Shown here: piece after piece, positions 1-7,454 of the stretch
Layout of the letters: every line of letters begins with the position of its first letter
Position numbering within the stretch: position 1 is the first letter of the stretch
From: an uncultured Rikenellaceae bacterium
Lineage (GTDB): Bacteria > Bacteroidota > Bacteroidia > Bacteroidales > Rikenellaceae
Assembly: GCA_949284665.1 (NCBI GenBank)
Contig: CASDWR010000121.1
Coordinates: 1-9,452 of the forward strand
Direction: 5' to 3'
Length of the DNA: 9,452 bases
The notes under the pieces: model-generated
Database searches by the model: none
What the model saw: the letters and a program-made list of their open reading frames with translations, nothing else
Told to the model about the DNA's origin: nothing
Translations under genes and position numbers: made by a program

Positions 1-327
1 AATGGAGAAGGCCTTTCGAAAACATTTTTCGTAGATGTCGAGCGATGCGAAGTAGTGTTTGGCCGGTGTTTGTCCGCTTGTGGTGCTGCTTGTGAAAACT
101 TTTTCCGGTTCGCCGGTTCCGCAATACACCCGATGGGTTTTGAATATTTCGACAGGCAGGAAGGGAATTTGACTTGCCTTTTTAATTTGTCGAGGGTCGG
201 TTCCGAGCAGAGCGAGGTATTCCCGATACGGTTGGCATTCTTTCGATTGGAAAGCGAATACCTCCAGTGCAGCCTCTTCGAACTCCTCGGACGAGGTGAT
301 GGATATTATGTCGTCGATCGAAAGCAT
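1..327 (-). CDS. LuxE-like acyl-protein synthetase/acyltransferase, N-terminal part (runs off the left edge)
   Basis: I translated the minus strand from the ATG at 327-325 and obtained 109 codons with no stop before the window ends. The residues fit the N-terminus of the LuxE acyl-protein synthetase family (adenylate-forming superfamily). An acidic helix with EEFEEAALEVFAFQ lies at about residues 14-27, the family-type block IPFLPVEIFKTH at 54-65, and a Ser/Thr/Gly-rich nucleotide-binding-like loop FTSSTTSGQT at 78-87. Family members activate a fatty acid as an acyl-adenylate and pass it to an acceptor; the acceptor in Bacteroidales is not known to me. The catalytic C-terminal part lies outside the window, so activity cannot be judged. 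The gene starts 35 bases after the trxB stop on the same strand, which suggests co-transcription. The reading frame stays open upstream to a GTG, but the ATG gives the expected N-terminus. An open frame on the opposite strand (55-357) has no recognisable content. Confidence 0.82.
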   Translation of the reverse strand, partial: MLSIDDIISITSSEEFEEAALEVFAFQSKECQPYREYLALLGTDPRQIKKASQIPFLPVEIFKTHRVYCGTGEPEKVFTSSTTSGQTPAKHYFASLDIYEKCFRKAFSI

Positions 328-362
328 CTGTTTCGTATGCAGGGGAATTGGCACTGAAGATT

Positions 363-1289
363 TTATAGCAACAGAAAACGCTCGCAATCGAGGGCGGCGA
401 TACAGCCGCTGCCGGCGGCGGTAATGGCCTGCCGATAATTGGGATCCTGTACATCGCCCGCTGCGAAAACACCGTCGATGTTGGTTTTGCTCGTTCCGGG
501 AATGGTTTTGATATATCCTTCGTCATCCAGTTCCAGTTGTCCCTTGAATAGTTCCGTATTGGGATGGTGGCCAATAGCGAGAAAAAATCCCGATATGTCG
601 ATTGTACGGGTTGTTCCATCGTTGCGACGGAGCCGCACACCCGTCACTCCGTTTTCATCACCCAAGACCTCATCGGTGTTGTATCCGAAAAGTATGTCGA
701 TGTTATCGGTTGTCGTCACCCGTTTCTGCATCGCTTTCGAAGCTCGCAGATAATCTTTCCGAACAATCATGTAGACCTTGCGGCAAATGGACGCCAGGTA
801 TGATGCCTCTTCGCAGGCGGTGTCCCCGCCACCTACGACAGCAACATCTTTCCGCCGATAGAAAAATCCGTCGCATGTGGCACATCCGCTCACCCCCATC
901 CCACGGAAACGCTGTTCTGATTCGAGACCCAGAAAACGGGCCGACGCACCCGTGGCCACAATTAGCGAATCGGCTTCGATCTCTTTCTGACCATCGACCG
1001 TAATATGGAAAGGGCGTTGTTTGAGATCGACTTCCGTGACGATTCCGGTGCGGATTTCAGCTCCGAAACGCAGGGCCTGCTTTCGCATGTCCTCCATCAT
1101 GGCCTGGCCGGTCGTGCCTTCCGGATAACCGGGGAAGTTTTCTACTTCCGTGGTGGTCGTAAGTTGTCCTCCTGGTTCGATCCCTTCGTACAATACGGGG
1201 TTGAGGTTGGCTCGGGAGGTATATATGGCTGCCGTGTATCCTGCGGGGCCACTGCCGATAATGAGGCATCTGATCTTTTCTGCGTTCAT
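363..1289 (-). CDS. trxB: Thioredoxin-disulfide reductase
   Basis: This flavoenzyme uses NADPH to reduce oxidised thioredoxin in the cytoplasm. From the ATG at 1289 the product has 308 residues, close to the usual 310-320. In order it shows the FAD-binding GSGPAG loop (12-17), the GGQLTTTTEVENFPG block (40-54), the redox-active CATC (Cys136 and Cys139, followed by DGFF), the NAD(P)-binding GGGDTA loop (153-158), Arg/Lys residues at 177-182 that would contact the NADPH phosphate, and the C-terminal FAD motif FAAGDV (275-280). The frame extends upstream to a GTG at 1370 that overlaps the uvrC stop. That would add 27 residues unlike the family and would place a good promoter inside the gene, so I chose 1289. 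It lies downstream of uvrC and upstream of the LuxE-like gene, all on the minus strand. No key residue is missing. Confidence 0.96.
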   Translation of the reverse strand: MNAEKIRCLIIGSGPAGYTAAIYTSRANLNPVLYEGIEPGGQLTTTTEVENFPGYPEGTTGQAMMEDMRKQALRFGAEIRTGIVTEVDLKQRPFHITVDGQKEIEADSLIVATGASARFLGLESEQRFRGMGVSGCATCDGFFYRRKDVAVVGGGDTACEEASYLASICRKVYMIVRKDYLRASKAMQKRVTTTDNIDILFGYNTDEVLGDENGVTGVRLRRNDGTTRTIDISGFFLAIGHHPNTELFKGQLELDDEGYIKTIPGTSKTNIDGVFAAGDVQDPNYRQAITAAGSGCIAALDCERFLLL

Positions 1290-1321
1290 GTTCCGATGAG
1301 AATTATGTTCCTTTTCTGTGG

Positions 1322-1353
1322 CAAAGATATCGATTTTTCCTGTGGAGAACGAA
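1322..1353 (-). promoter_or_regulatory. Promoter of trxB
   Basis: Read on the minus strand, TATCTTTG (1329-1322) matches the Bacteroidetes -7 element TAnnTTTG. TTCG (1353-1350), one base from TTTG, lies exactly 20 bases upstream. Transcription would start near 1315, about 26 bases before the trxB ATG. This allows trxB and the LuxE-like gene to be expressed separately from uvrC and supports the shorter trxB start. Confidence 0.6.
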
Positions 1354-1366
1354 TTTTTCGGTCGAC

Positions 1367-3199
1367 TCACTCTTTCCCATCCGGAGTTGCGGGATGGTAG
1401 TGGTCGTATACGGTTTTTGCCTTGGCCGGGCCGATGAGTTCGGACAACTCGTCGAGCGAGGCTTCCCGGATGCGTGTGACGCTTCGGAAGGTCCTTAACA
1501 GGCGGTCGGCGGTCGTTTCACCGATTCCGGGTATTTGGCGGAGTGATGTTTTTACAAAATCGGCCGAACGTTTGTTGCGATGGAACGTGATCCCGAAACG
1601 GTGGGCTTCGTCACGCAGATGCATGATGACTTTGAGAGGTTCTCCCGTTCGGTCGAGATAATAGGGCAACGGGTCGTTTGGGAAAAAAACCTCCTCGATT
1701 CGTTTTGCCAGCCCGATGATCGGGATTTTGGTCTCCAATCCCAGTTCGCACAATACGGCATAGGCGGAGCTTAGCTGCCCTTTCCCTCCGTCGACCACAA
1801 TCAAGTCGGGTAGTTCCGCTCCTTCAGCCAGTAATCTACTGTAACGTCGATGGATGATTTCGCGCATCGAAGCAAAGTCGTCCGGACCGACAACGGTCTT
1901 GATATTGAAATGGCGATACTCCTTTCGAGAAGGCTTCCCGTCGCGAAATACCACGCACGACGCTACGGGATAGTTCCCCTGAATGTTGGAATTGTCGAAA
2001 CATTCGATGTGTCGGGGTTGCACCTCCATGTGCAGGGCTTTTCGCATAGCCTCCATTAGCCTTTGTGTATGTTTCTCGGGATTTTTAATCTCCAGGTTTT
2101 TCATCTTTTCGGCACGGAAAAGTCTTGCGCTGCGTTGGGAAAACTCCAGCAGTTTCAACTTTTCTCCGCGTGCCGGTACGGAAAAACGGATACCTTCGAA
2201 AAGTCCTTCCTCGGGGAGAAACGGAACAATCACTTCGTGAGCGAGTCGCCCTGCGATGCGTTCGCTGACGATAGAAATCGCTTGCGAGAGGATGGTCTTC
2301 GGATCTTCATCGGCTCCGATAGAGAACTCCGATGTAAAACTGTTTACCACCGATCCTGCGACGACCCGTACGAAATTACAGTAAGCCGCATCGTCGTCAA
2401 CGAGCAATGAGAACACATCGACATTTCCGAGCATGCTGCTTACAATCACCGATTTACCGGCATAGTTTTCCAGCAGTCGGAGTCTGCTTTGGTAGTGTGC
2501 AGCCGTTTCGAATTTCAGTTCGGCAGCGGCAGTATCCATTGCGTCGTGTAACCAGTCGGTCGTTGCTTTGAGATCGCCTTTCAGCATTTTTCTAACCATT
2601 TCGATCGAGTCGGCATACTCTTCGGGCGACTGGTTGCCGATACAGGGGCCTTTGCAGTTGCCGAGGTGGTATTGCAGACAGACACGGTATTTGCCGCGTG
2701 CGATATTTTCGGGTGAGAGGTTGAGTTTGCAAGTGCGCAGCTGATATATGCCGTGGATCAGTTCGAGCATGTTTTTTTGTACGGTTACCGAAGCGTACGG
2801 GCCGAAATAGTGCGATCCGTCCCGGATCAGGCGTCTTGTGGATTGGGCCCGGGGGAAGGGTTCGTTGCGTACGACGATCCAGGGATAGGTTTTGTCGTCT
2901 TTCAGGAGAATGTTGTACCGTGGTTGAAGGGTTTTTATCAGGGAGTTTTCCAACAACAGGGCATCCTGTTCGGTCGCGACATCGATGTGGCGGATTTCCG
3001 CGATTTGCCGAACCATGACCTTCACTTTGGCCGAATGTTCTTTCGATTCGGAGAAGTAGGAAGACACCCTCCTTCTGAGGTTTACGGCCTTACCGACGTA
3101 AATAATTTTCCCCTCCCGGTTAAGAAACTGGTAGACCCCGGGAGTAATTGGGAGCAGAGAGACCTGTTCCTTGATTTTTGGTAAATTATTTGCAGACAT
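1367..3199 (-). CDS. uvrC: Excinuclease ABC subunit C
   Basis: UvrC makes the two incisions flanking a DNA lesion after UvrA/UvrB damage recognition in nucleotide excision repair. The 610-residue product has the normal length and domain order. The N-terminal GIY-YIG nuclease (about 14-95) has the pattern GVY (21-23)...YVGKA (34-38), with Arg42-44 and Glu84. A Cys-rich segment has Cys157, Cys174, Cys182 and Cys186, the pattern linked to an iron-sulfur cluster in E. coli UvrC. The UvrB-binding UVR segment lies at about 205-245. The RNase H-like endonuclease domain shows the expected Asp402 (ECFDNSN), Asp470 (VVDGGKGQ) and His533 (AHRFGITFHR). Tandem helix-hairpin-helix DNA-binding motifs lie at about 551-600, including IPGIGETTADRLL. 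The ATG at 3199 lies just downstream of a promoter-like site. The stop overlaps a possible but unlikely GTG start of trxB. Confidence 0.97.
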   Translation of the reverse strand: MSANNLPKIKEQVSLLPITPGVYQFLNREGKIIYVGKAVNLRRRVSSYFSESKEHSAKVKVMVRQIAEIRHIDVATEQDALLLENSLIKTLQPRYNILLKDDKTYPWIVVRNEPFPRAQSTRRLIRDGSHYFGPYASVTVQKNMLELIHGIYQLRTCKLNLSPENIARGKYRVCLQYHLGNCKGPCIGNQSPEEYADSIEMVRKMLKGDLKATTDWLHDAMDTAAAELKFETAAHYQSRLRLLENYAGKSVIVSSMLGNVDVFSLLVDDDAAYCNFVRVVAGSVVNSFTSEFSIGADEDPKTILSQAISIVSERIAGRLAHEVIVPFLPEEGLFEGIRFSVPARGEKLKLLEFSQRSARLFRAEKMKNLEIKNPEKHTQRLMEAMRKALHMEVQPRHIECFDNSNIQGNYPVASCVVFRDGKPSRKEYRHFNIKTVVGPDDFASMREIIHRRYSRLLAEGAELPDLIVVDGGKGQLSSAYAVLCELGLETKIPIIGLAKRIEEVFFPNDPLPYYLDRTGEPLKVIMHLRDEAHRFGITFHRNKRSADFVKTSLRQIPGIGETTADRLLRTFRSVTRIREASLDELSELIGPAKAKTVYDHYHPATPDGKE

Positions 3200-3215
3200 A
3201 AATCTTCGTAAGATG

Positions 3216-3247
3216 CAAAATTAGAATTTATGACCGAAATCTCGAAA
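3216..3247 (-). promoter_or_regulatory. Promoter of uvrC
   Basis: On the minus strand TAATTTTG (3223-3216) is a perfect TAnnTTTG element, and TTTC (3247-3244) lies 20 bases upstream, one base from the TTTG consensus. The predicted start is near 3209, giving a leader of only about 10 bases before the uvrC ATG. Confidence 0.55.
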
Positions 3248-3255
3248 AATTATTG

Positions 3256-3263
3256 TAAATTTG
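3256..3263 (+). promoter_or_regulatory. -7 element of the promoter of the two-domain acyltransferase gene
   Basis: TAAATTTG matches TAnnTTTG, 32 bases before the ATG at 3296, so transcription would begin near 3270. No clear TTTG is present 19-21 bases upstream (the sequence there is TGAC), so the upstream box is weak. The site lies back to back with the uvrC promoter in a 96-base intergenic region. Confidence 0.45.
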
Positions 3264-3295
3264 CTTACGAAGAGGATTCTTCAAACTGAACCCAA

Positions 3296-5077
3296 ATGCA
3301 TCGCATTGTTGAAAGAGACGAACTGATGTTCGGACGTCGTGGCCCGGGGGCCAAGCTGGTCTCGGGAATAGCCATGCGCCTTTTCGGACTTCGTCGGGCC
3401 AATCGGATCTACGATCGAACGTTCGACCGGGCGGAATGCTATACCGGTCGGTTGTTGGAATATCTGGACATAAGCTATCATATCGATCCGTCGGATTTGG
3501 AGAATATCCCTCGCAGCGGCGCTTTGGTCGTAATTTCTAATCATCCTACGGGGGCCATGGATGGAGTCGTCCTGATCGATGTCCTGTCAAAAATCAGGCC
3601 CGACATCAAGTTTTTGGGGAATTTTCTTCTGGAGCGGGTCGAACCGCTCAAGCCCTATGTTATCTCGGTTGATCCATTCGACAACGTTTCGCCGCAACGC
3701 AATGTGTCCGGATTGAAACAGGCCTTTGAACATCTTCGAAACGGGGGGCTGCTGGCTCTTTTCCCGGCTGGAGAAGTCTCTACCTGGCAAAAGGGTTTTT
3801 CGGATGTGAAAGACAAGCTGTGGAGTCCGTCGGTGTTGAGGTTTATTCGTCGGGCCGGTGTCCCGGTGTTGCCACTCTGCATCCGGATGCGCAACAGTTT
3901 TTTGTTCCATCTGGTCGGTAAGATCCATCCGATGATGCGTACAGCCATGTTGCCCCATGAACTTTTCAACAAACGGGGGAAATGTGTAGAGATCGTGGTG
4001 GGTTCACCCGTGTCACCCAAAAGGCTCGAGTCGCTGGACGATACGGCCTACGGCGATTATTTGCGGGCGAGTGTGGACTATCTTTTCGATTGTCGCGAGA
4101 CTCTGCGGGATCGTTCCCGATGTGGACGTTCCGGCCGTTCGGAAGAACCTTGTCGGATAGCCGATCGTAAGGAGGTTGCTGCTCTGCGTCTCGAAATGGA
4201 TTCGTTGCGTGATGAATTTTTACTTTTCGATCATGGCGTGAATTCCGTTTTTTGTGCTCCGCCCGATCGAATGCCTTGTATGATGCATGAAATCGGACGC
4301 ATGCGGGAGATTACCTTCCGACATGTAGGGGAGGGTACGCACCAGGCGATCGATACCGATACTTACGATACCTATTACCGACAACTTTTCGTGTGGGATA
4401 ATGAAACCGATTCACTGGTGGGGGCCTATCGCATGGGTTTCGGTGATGAGATTGTCCCGAAGTACGGCCTGAAAGGTTTTTATACCTATTCGCTGTTTGA
4501 TTACGATCCACGGATGGAGCCGATTCTGGAAAAAACGATCGAATTGGGGCGTTCGTTTATTGTGGATGCCTATCAGCGTAAGCCGATATCGTTGATGTTG
4601 CTTTGGAAAGGGATTGTGTATGTGTTGCTCAAATACGGGCAGTTTCGGAATTTGCTCGGGCCGGTTACCATTTCCGGAGAATACCAACGTTCGTCGAAGA
4701 CCATTATCGCCGCCTATCTGCAACGGCACCATTACAATTCGAAGTTGGGTCCGATGGTGACGCCGCGGACGGGACTTGATGGGGTGGATGCACCGCTCGA
4801 TCTGTCGTTGCTTGACCGTGTGGACTCGTTCGATCTGGTCGGACGTATCGTCAGCGATATCGAACAGGGGCGACGATCGATTCCGGTATTGATGAAAAAG
4901 TATCTGCAAGTGAACAGTACGGTTTTGGGATTCAATGTGGATCATGAGTTTTGCGATTGCCTCGATGCATTGATGTTGCTTGATCTGAAGCATGTCCCCG
5001 AAGCGACGATTCAGATGTTGTCGAAAGAGATGGAGGGGATCGATGTGGTTGCCCGCTTCAAGGCGTACGGCGAATAA
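3296..5077 (+). CDS. Two-domain acyltransferase: PlsC-like domain fused to an OlsB/GlsB-like N-acyltransferase domain (candidate amino-lipid synthase)
   Basis: The 593-residue product has two parts. Residues about 50-265 look like a PlsC-type glycerophosphate/lyso-lipid acyltransferase of the 'putative hemolysin' kind. They show SNHPTGAMDG with His83 and Asp89 (spacing HX5D, as in that subgroup), FPAGEVS at 156-162 and GVPVLPL at 188-194. Residues about 290-490 resemble the GNAT-like acyltransferase domain of ornithine- and glycine-lipid N-acyltransferases, with an Arg-rich start (EIGRMREITFR), a central FVWDNETDSLVGAYRMG and the helix TIELGRSFIV at 414-423. The last 90 residues are unassigned. 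Bifunctional proteins of this kind (OlsF, GlsF) first N-acylate an amino acid and then O-acylate the product; the role here is inferred from that. It would act at the inner face of the cytoplasmic membrane. No signal peptide is evident. nadE follows 210 bases downstream with its own promoter. I am confident of the first domain, less so of the second. Confidence 0.8.
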   Translation: MHRIVERDELMFGRRGPGAKLVSGIAMRLFGLRRANRIYDRTFDRAECYTGRLLEYLDISYHIDPSDLENIPRSGALVVISNHPTGAMDGVVLIDVLSKIRPDIKFLGNFLLERVEPLKPYVISVDPFDNVSPQRNVSGLKQAFEHLRNGGLLALFPAGEVSTWQKGFSDVKDKLWSPSVLRFIRRAGVPVLPLCIRMRNSFLFHLVGKIHPMMRTAMLPHELFNKRGKCVEIVVGSPVSPKRLESLDDTAYGDYLRASVDYLFDCRETLRDRSRCGRSGRSEEPCRIADRKEVAALRLEMDSLRDEFLLFDHGVNSVFCAPPDRMPCMMHEIGRMREITFRHVGEGTHQAIDTDTYDTYYRQLFVWDNETDSLVGAYRMGFGDEIVPKYGLKGFYTYSLFDYDPRMEPILEKTIELGRSFIVDAYQRKPISLMLLWKGIVYVLLKYGQFRNLLGPVTISGEYQRSSKTIIAAYLQRHHYNSKLGPMVTPRTGLDGVDAPLDLSLLDRVDSFDLVGRIVSDIEQGRRSIPVLMKKYLQVNSTVLGFNVDHEFCDCLDALMLLDLKHVPEATIQMLSKEMEGIDVVARFKAYGE

Positions 5078-5140
5078 AATAGGTCGTTGGCCCCTACGAT
5101 CTGGGTTGGACGGAGAGGGTGGAAATTTTTCCGGATAGAC

Positions 5141-5171
5141 GTTGGGCGTTTTCTCTTTTTTGTTATCTTTG
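5141..5171 (+). promoter_or_regulatory. Promoter of nadE
   Basis: TATCTTTG (5164-5171) matches the -7 consensus TAnnTTTG, and GTTG (5141-5144) lies 19 bases upstream as a near match to TTTG. The predicted start is near 5178, about 110 bases before the nadE ATG. Confidence 0.58.
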
Positions 5172-5287
5172 AATGCCGGGACAGGAGGAGTTGTCGTGTC
5201 TTTGGCGGGATGGTCGGATCCTCTTCCCTGCGCGTCCTAACGGAAAGAGGAAGGCCGGTATCTGAATTAATCAAAGGGAAAAAGATT
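5172..5287 (+). other. nadE leader, about 110 bases, with a possible hairpin
   Basis: This stretch lies between the predicted promoter and the nadE ATG. The nadE frame is open through it back to a TTG at 5087, but that extension has no family resemblance. CCTCTTCC (5220-5227) can pair with GGAAAGAGG (5242-5250), with one bulged A. A purine-rich AAAGGGAAAAAG (5273-5284) precedes the start codon and could help ribosome binding. I see no known riboswitch fold. Confidence 0.35.
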
Positions 5288-7222
5288 ATGGCATTCGGTT
5301 TTGTAAAGGTGGCGGCTGCCGTACCGCGGGTACGGGTTGCCGATACGGAGTATAACTGTTCGGAGATGATCGAGATGGTGAAACGTGCCGATAGGGAAGG
5401 AATTCAGGTGATTGTATTTCCTGAACTTTCGGTTACGGGTTATACTTGCGGCGATCTTTTTTCGATGGAAACATTGTTGAGTGCAGCCGAATGCGGATTG
5501 GATCGGATGGTACGGGAAACCGCTTTTACACAGATGATCGTCGTGGTCGGGATGCCTGTGCGATGGAACTCGAAACTTTTCAATTGTGCTGTGGTGTTTT
5601 CGGGCGGTGAGATATATGGAGCAGTTCCCAAAAGTTATCTTCCCAACGGTAATGAGTTCTACGAAACGAGGTGGTTTTCGCCCGGAGGCAAGGTGCTCGA
5701 AGAGAAGCTCACGCTATGCGGCAAGCAGATCCCGTTCGAGGCTGGACTGTTGTTCGACTCAGGCGCATTGTGTATGGGTGTTGAGGTCTGTGAAGATCTC
5801 TGGGCCCCGATACCCCCTTCGTCGATACAGGCAAAATCGGGGGCGAATCTGATTGTCAATCTTTCGGCCAGCGATGAGTTGGTCGGCAAACATGCGTATT
5901 TACGGTCGTTGGTTACACAACAGTCTGCCCGGTTGCGGGCTGCATATGTCTATGCGTCGGCCGGTTTTGGTGAGTCGTCGACCGACCTGGTTTTTGCCGG
6001 CAATGCGCTGATTGCCGAGACGGGGACGCTGCTGGCCGAATCCGAAAGGTTCACCATGGACTCGCAACTGACTGTTTGCGAAATTGACTTGGAAAAGATC
6101 GCTTACATGCGTCGTACGGATAAGGCCTGTTTTGGGGAAGGATGCTATGAGTATATCCGACGGGTTCGGATTGCGCTTCCATCGGTTGATCGTACCGAGG
6201 GGGTTCGTTTCATGAGGAATTTCGATCCGTATCCTTTCGTCCCCTCCTCATCGGAGGAGTTGGAGCGAAATTGTCGGGAGGCGTTTGCCATTCAGAGCCT
6301 CGGATTGTGCCGACGGCTGCAACATACCGGAATCCACAGTGTGGTAATCGGTATTTCGGGTGGACTGGATTCGACATTGGCATTGATGGTTTGTGTCGAT
6401 GCGTTCGATCGGCTCGGATTTGACCGCAAGGGGATTCTTGCCGTTACGATGCCAGGATTTGGGACTACGGACCGGACTTATGCCAATGCGCTTGCGCTGA
6501 TGGGATCTTTGGGCGTATCGTTGCGGGAGATTCCGATCCGTGAGGCTTGCGAGCAGCATTTTCGTGATATCGGTCTTGATCCGGGCGATCACGGAGCTGC
6601 CTACGAGAATGCACAGGCTCGCGAGAGGACACAGATTCTTATGGATTTGGCCAACATGTCGGGGGGGCTGGTTATTGGGACTGGAGATCTTTCGGAGTTG
6701 GCTTTGGGATGGGCTACCTATAATGGCGATCACATGTCGATGTATGGTGTGAATGGAGGGGTTCCGAAGACTTTCGTGCGGGCTTTGGTCCTTTATTTGG
6801 CGGCTCAACCGGAGTATGCTGCGGTTAGGGATTTGCTGTTGGATGTGGCGGAGACCCCGGTTTCACCGGAATTGCTTCCTGCAGGCGAAGGGGGCGAAAC
6901 GTCGCAAAAAACGGAAGATCTGGTCGGTCCCTACGAATTGCACGACTTTTTTCTTTACAACATGTTGCACTTCGGTTTCGGACCGGCCAAAATGCTTTTC
7001 GTGGCGTGTCGGGCATTTGAAGGGAAATACGATTCGGAAACGGTCCGTAAATGGTTGGTCGTTTTTGTGAAACGTTTCTTCTCGCAACAATTCAAACGGT
7101 CCGCACTGCCCGATGGTCCCAAAGTAGGGTCGGTGTCCCTCTCACCTCGGGGCGATTGGCGAATGCCGAGCGATGCTTGTGCCGCGGAGTGGCTTCGTGA
7201 AATCGGGGAGCCGGGTAATTGA
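5288..7222 (+). CDS. nadE: Glutamine-dependent NAD+ synthetase
   Basis: This enzyme catalyses the last step of NAD biosynthesis: nicotinic acid adenine dinucleotide, ATP and glutamine give NAD+. The 644-residue product has the two-domain, glutamine-using form. The N-terminal nitrilase-type glutaminase (about 1-280) carries the Glu-Lys-Cys triad: Glu46 in FPELSVTGY, Lys115 in VPKSYLPN and Cys168 in VEVCEDLW. The C-terminal synthetase domain (about 330-640) has the ATP pyrophosphatase loop SGGLDST (357-363) and GTGDLSELALGW (464-475), characteristic of NadE. I chose the ATG at 5288 because MAFGFVKVAAAVP matches the family N-terminus. A frame extending to a TTG at 5087 adds 67 unrelated residues. 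It has its own promoter and ends before a strong terminator. All expected catalytic residues are present. Confidence 0.97.
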   Translation: MAFGFVKVAAAVPRVRVADTEYNCSEMIEMVKRADREGIQVIVFPELSVTGYTCGDLFSMETLLSAAECGLDRMVRETAFTQMIVVVGMPVRWNSKLFNCAVVFSGGEIYGAVPKSYLPNGNEFYETRWFSPGGKVLEEKLTLCGKQIPFEAGLLFDSGALCMGVEVCEDLWAPIPPSSIQAKSGANLIVNLSASDELVGKHAYLRSLVTQQSARLRAAYVYASAGFGESSTDLVFAGNALIAETGTLLAESERFTMDSQLTVCEIDLEKIAYMRRTDKACFGEGCYEYIRRVRIALPSVDRTEGVRFMRNFDPYPFVPSSSEELERNCREAFAIQSLGLCRRLQHTGIHSVVIGISGGLDSTLALMVCVDAFDRLGFDRKGILAVTMPGFGTTDRTYANALALMGSLGVSLREIPIREACEQHFRDIGLDPGDHGAAYENAQARERTQILMDLANMSGGLVIGTGDLSELALGWATYNGDHMSMYGVNGGVPKTFVRALVLYLAAQPEYAAVRDLLLDVAETPVSPELLPAGEGGETSQKTEDLVGPYELHDFFLYNMLHFGFGPAKMLFVACRAFEGKYDSETVRKWLVVFVKRFFSQQFKRSALPDGPKVGSVSLSPRGDWRMPSDACAAEWLREIGEPGN

Positions 7223-7257
7223 CATGTTCCTTCCGTTGGTGGAGGTACCGTTGTGTT

Positions 7258-7315
7258 CTCCGGTGTCCGAAGGGAAGAAAGAGGGGTCAGTCGACCCCCG
7301 TTCGGACAGGTGGAG
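7258..7315 (+). other. Branched stem-loop in the nadE 3' untranslated region
   Basis: Three stacked helices are visible. TGTCCGAA (7264-7271) pairs perfectly with TTCGGACA (7301-7308). Outside it CTCC (7258-7261) pairs with GGAG (7312-7315) across a small internal loop. Inside it GGGGTC (7283-7288) pairs with GACCCC (7293-7298) around a four-base loop. There is no T tract after it, so it is not a terminator. It could protect the 3' end of the nadE message or be a structured element of unknown role; no known RNA family is recognised. Confidence 0.45.
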
Positions 7316-7398
7316 CCTTATGTGGTCGGCATCTTCTGAATAGATGTCCGTACCCTGGAGAAACGTATATCCCTGTTTATTTACAATCTGCGAGACAA

Positions 7399-7454
7399 AA
7401 CGGAAGAACCTCGTACAAAATTGATTCTGTACGAGGCTCTTCCGTTGGTTTTTT
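7399..7454 (+). terminator. Strong intrinsic terminator of nadE, possibly shared with the sulfatase gene
   Basis: The arms at 7399-7417 and 7428-7446 form a 19-position stem with a single mismatch, AACGGAAGA-x-CCTCGTACA and its complement, around a 10-base loop. The plus strand continues GG then TTTTTT (7449-7454), the classic layout. On the minus strand the stem is followed by only a short T run, so termination of the sulfatase transcript there is possible but less certain. The stem lies 176 bases after the nadE stop. Confidence 0.85.

Noticed and set aside
55..357. Plus-strand open frame of 100 codons
   Set aside because: It lies antisense to the LuxE-like gene, which has clear family motifs; the plus-strand product has none.
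1367..3199. Homing endonuclease, because of the GIY-YIG domain
   Set aside because: The UVR segment, RNase H-like Asp-Asp-His residues and helix-hairpin-helix motifs in order identify it as UvrC.
5087..5287. 67-residue N-terminal extension of NadE from a TTG
   Set aside because: The family begins at about MAFGFVKVAAAVP, and the extension would contain the predicted promoter.
7224..7343. Small 39-codon frame two bases after the nadE stop
   Set aside because: Its position is suggestive of coupling, but the product has no hydrophobic segment or motif and the bases are better explained by the stem-loop.
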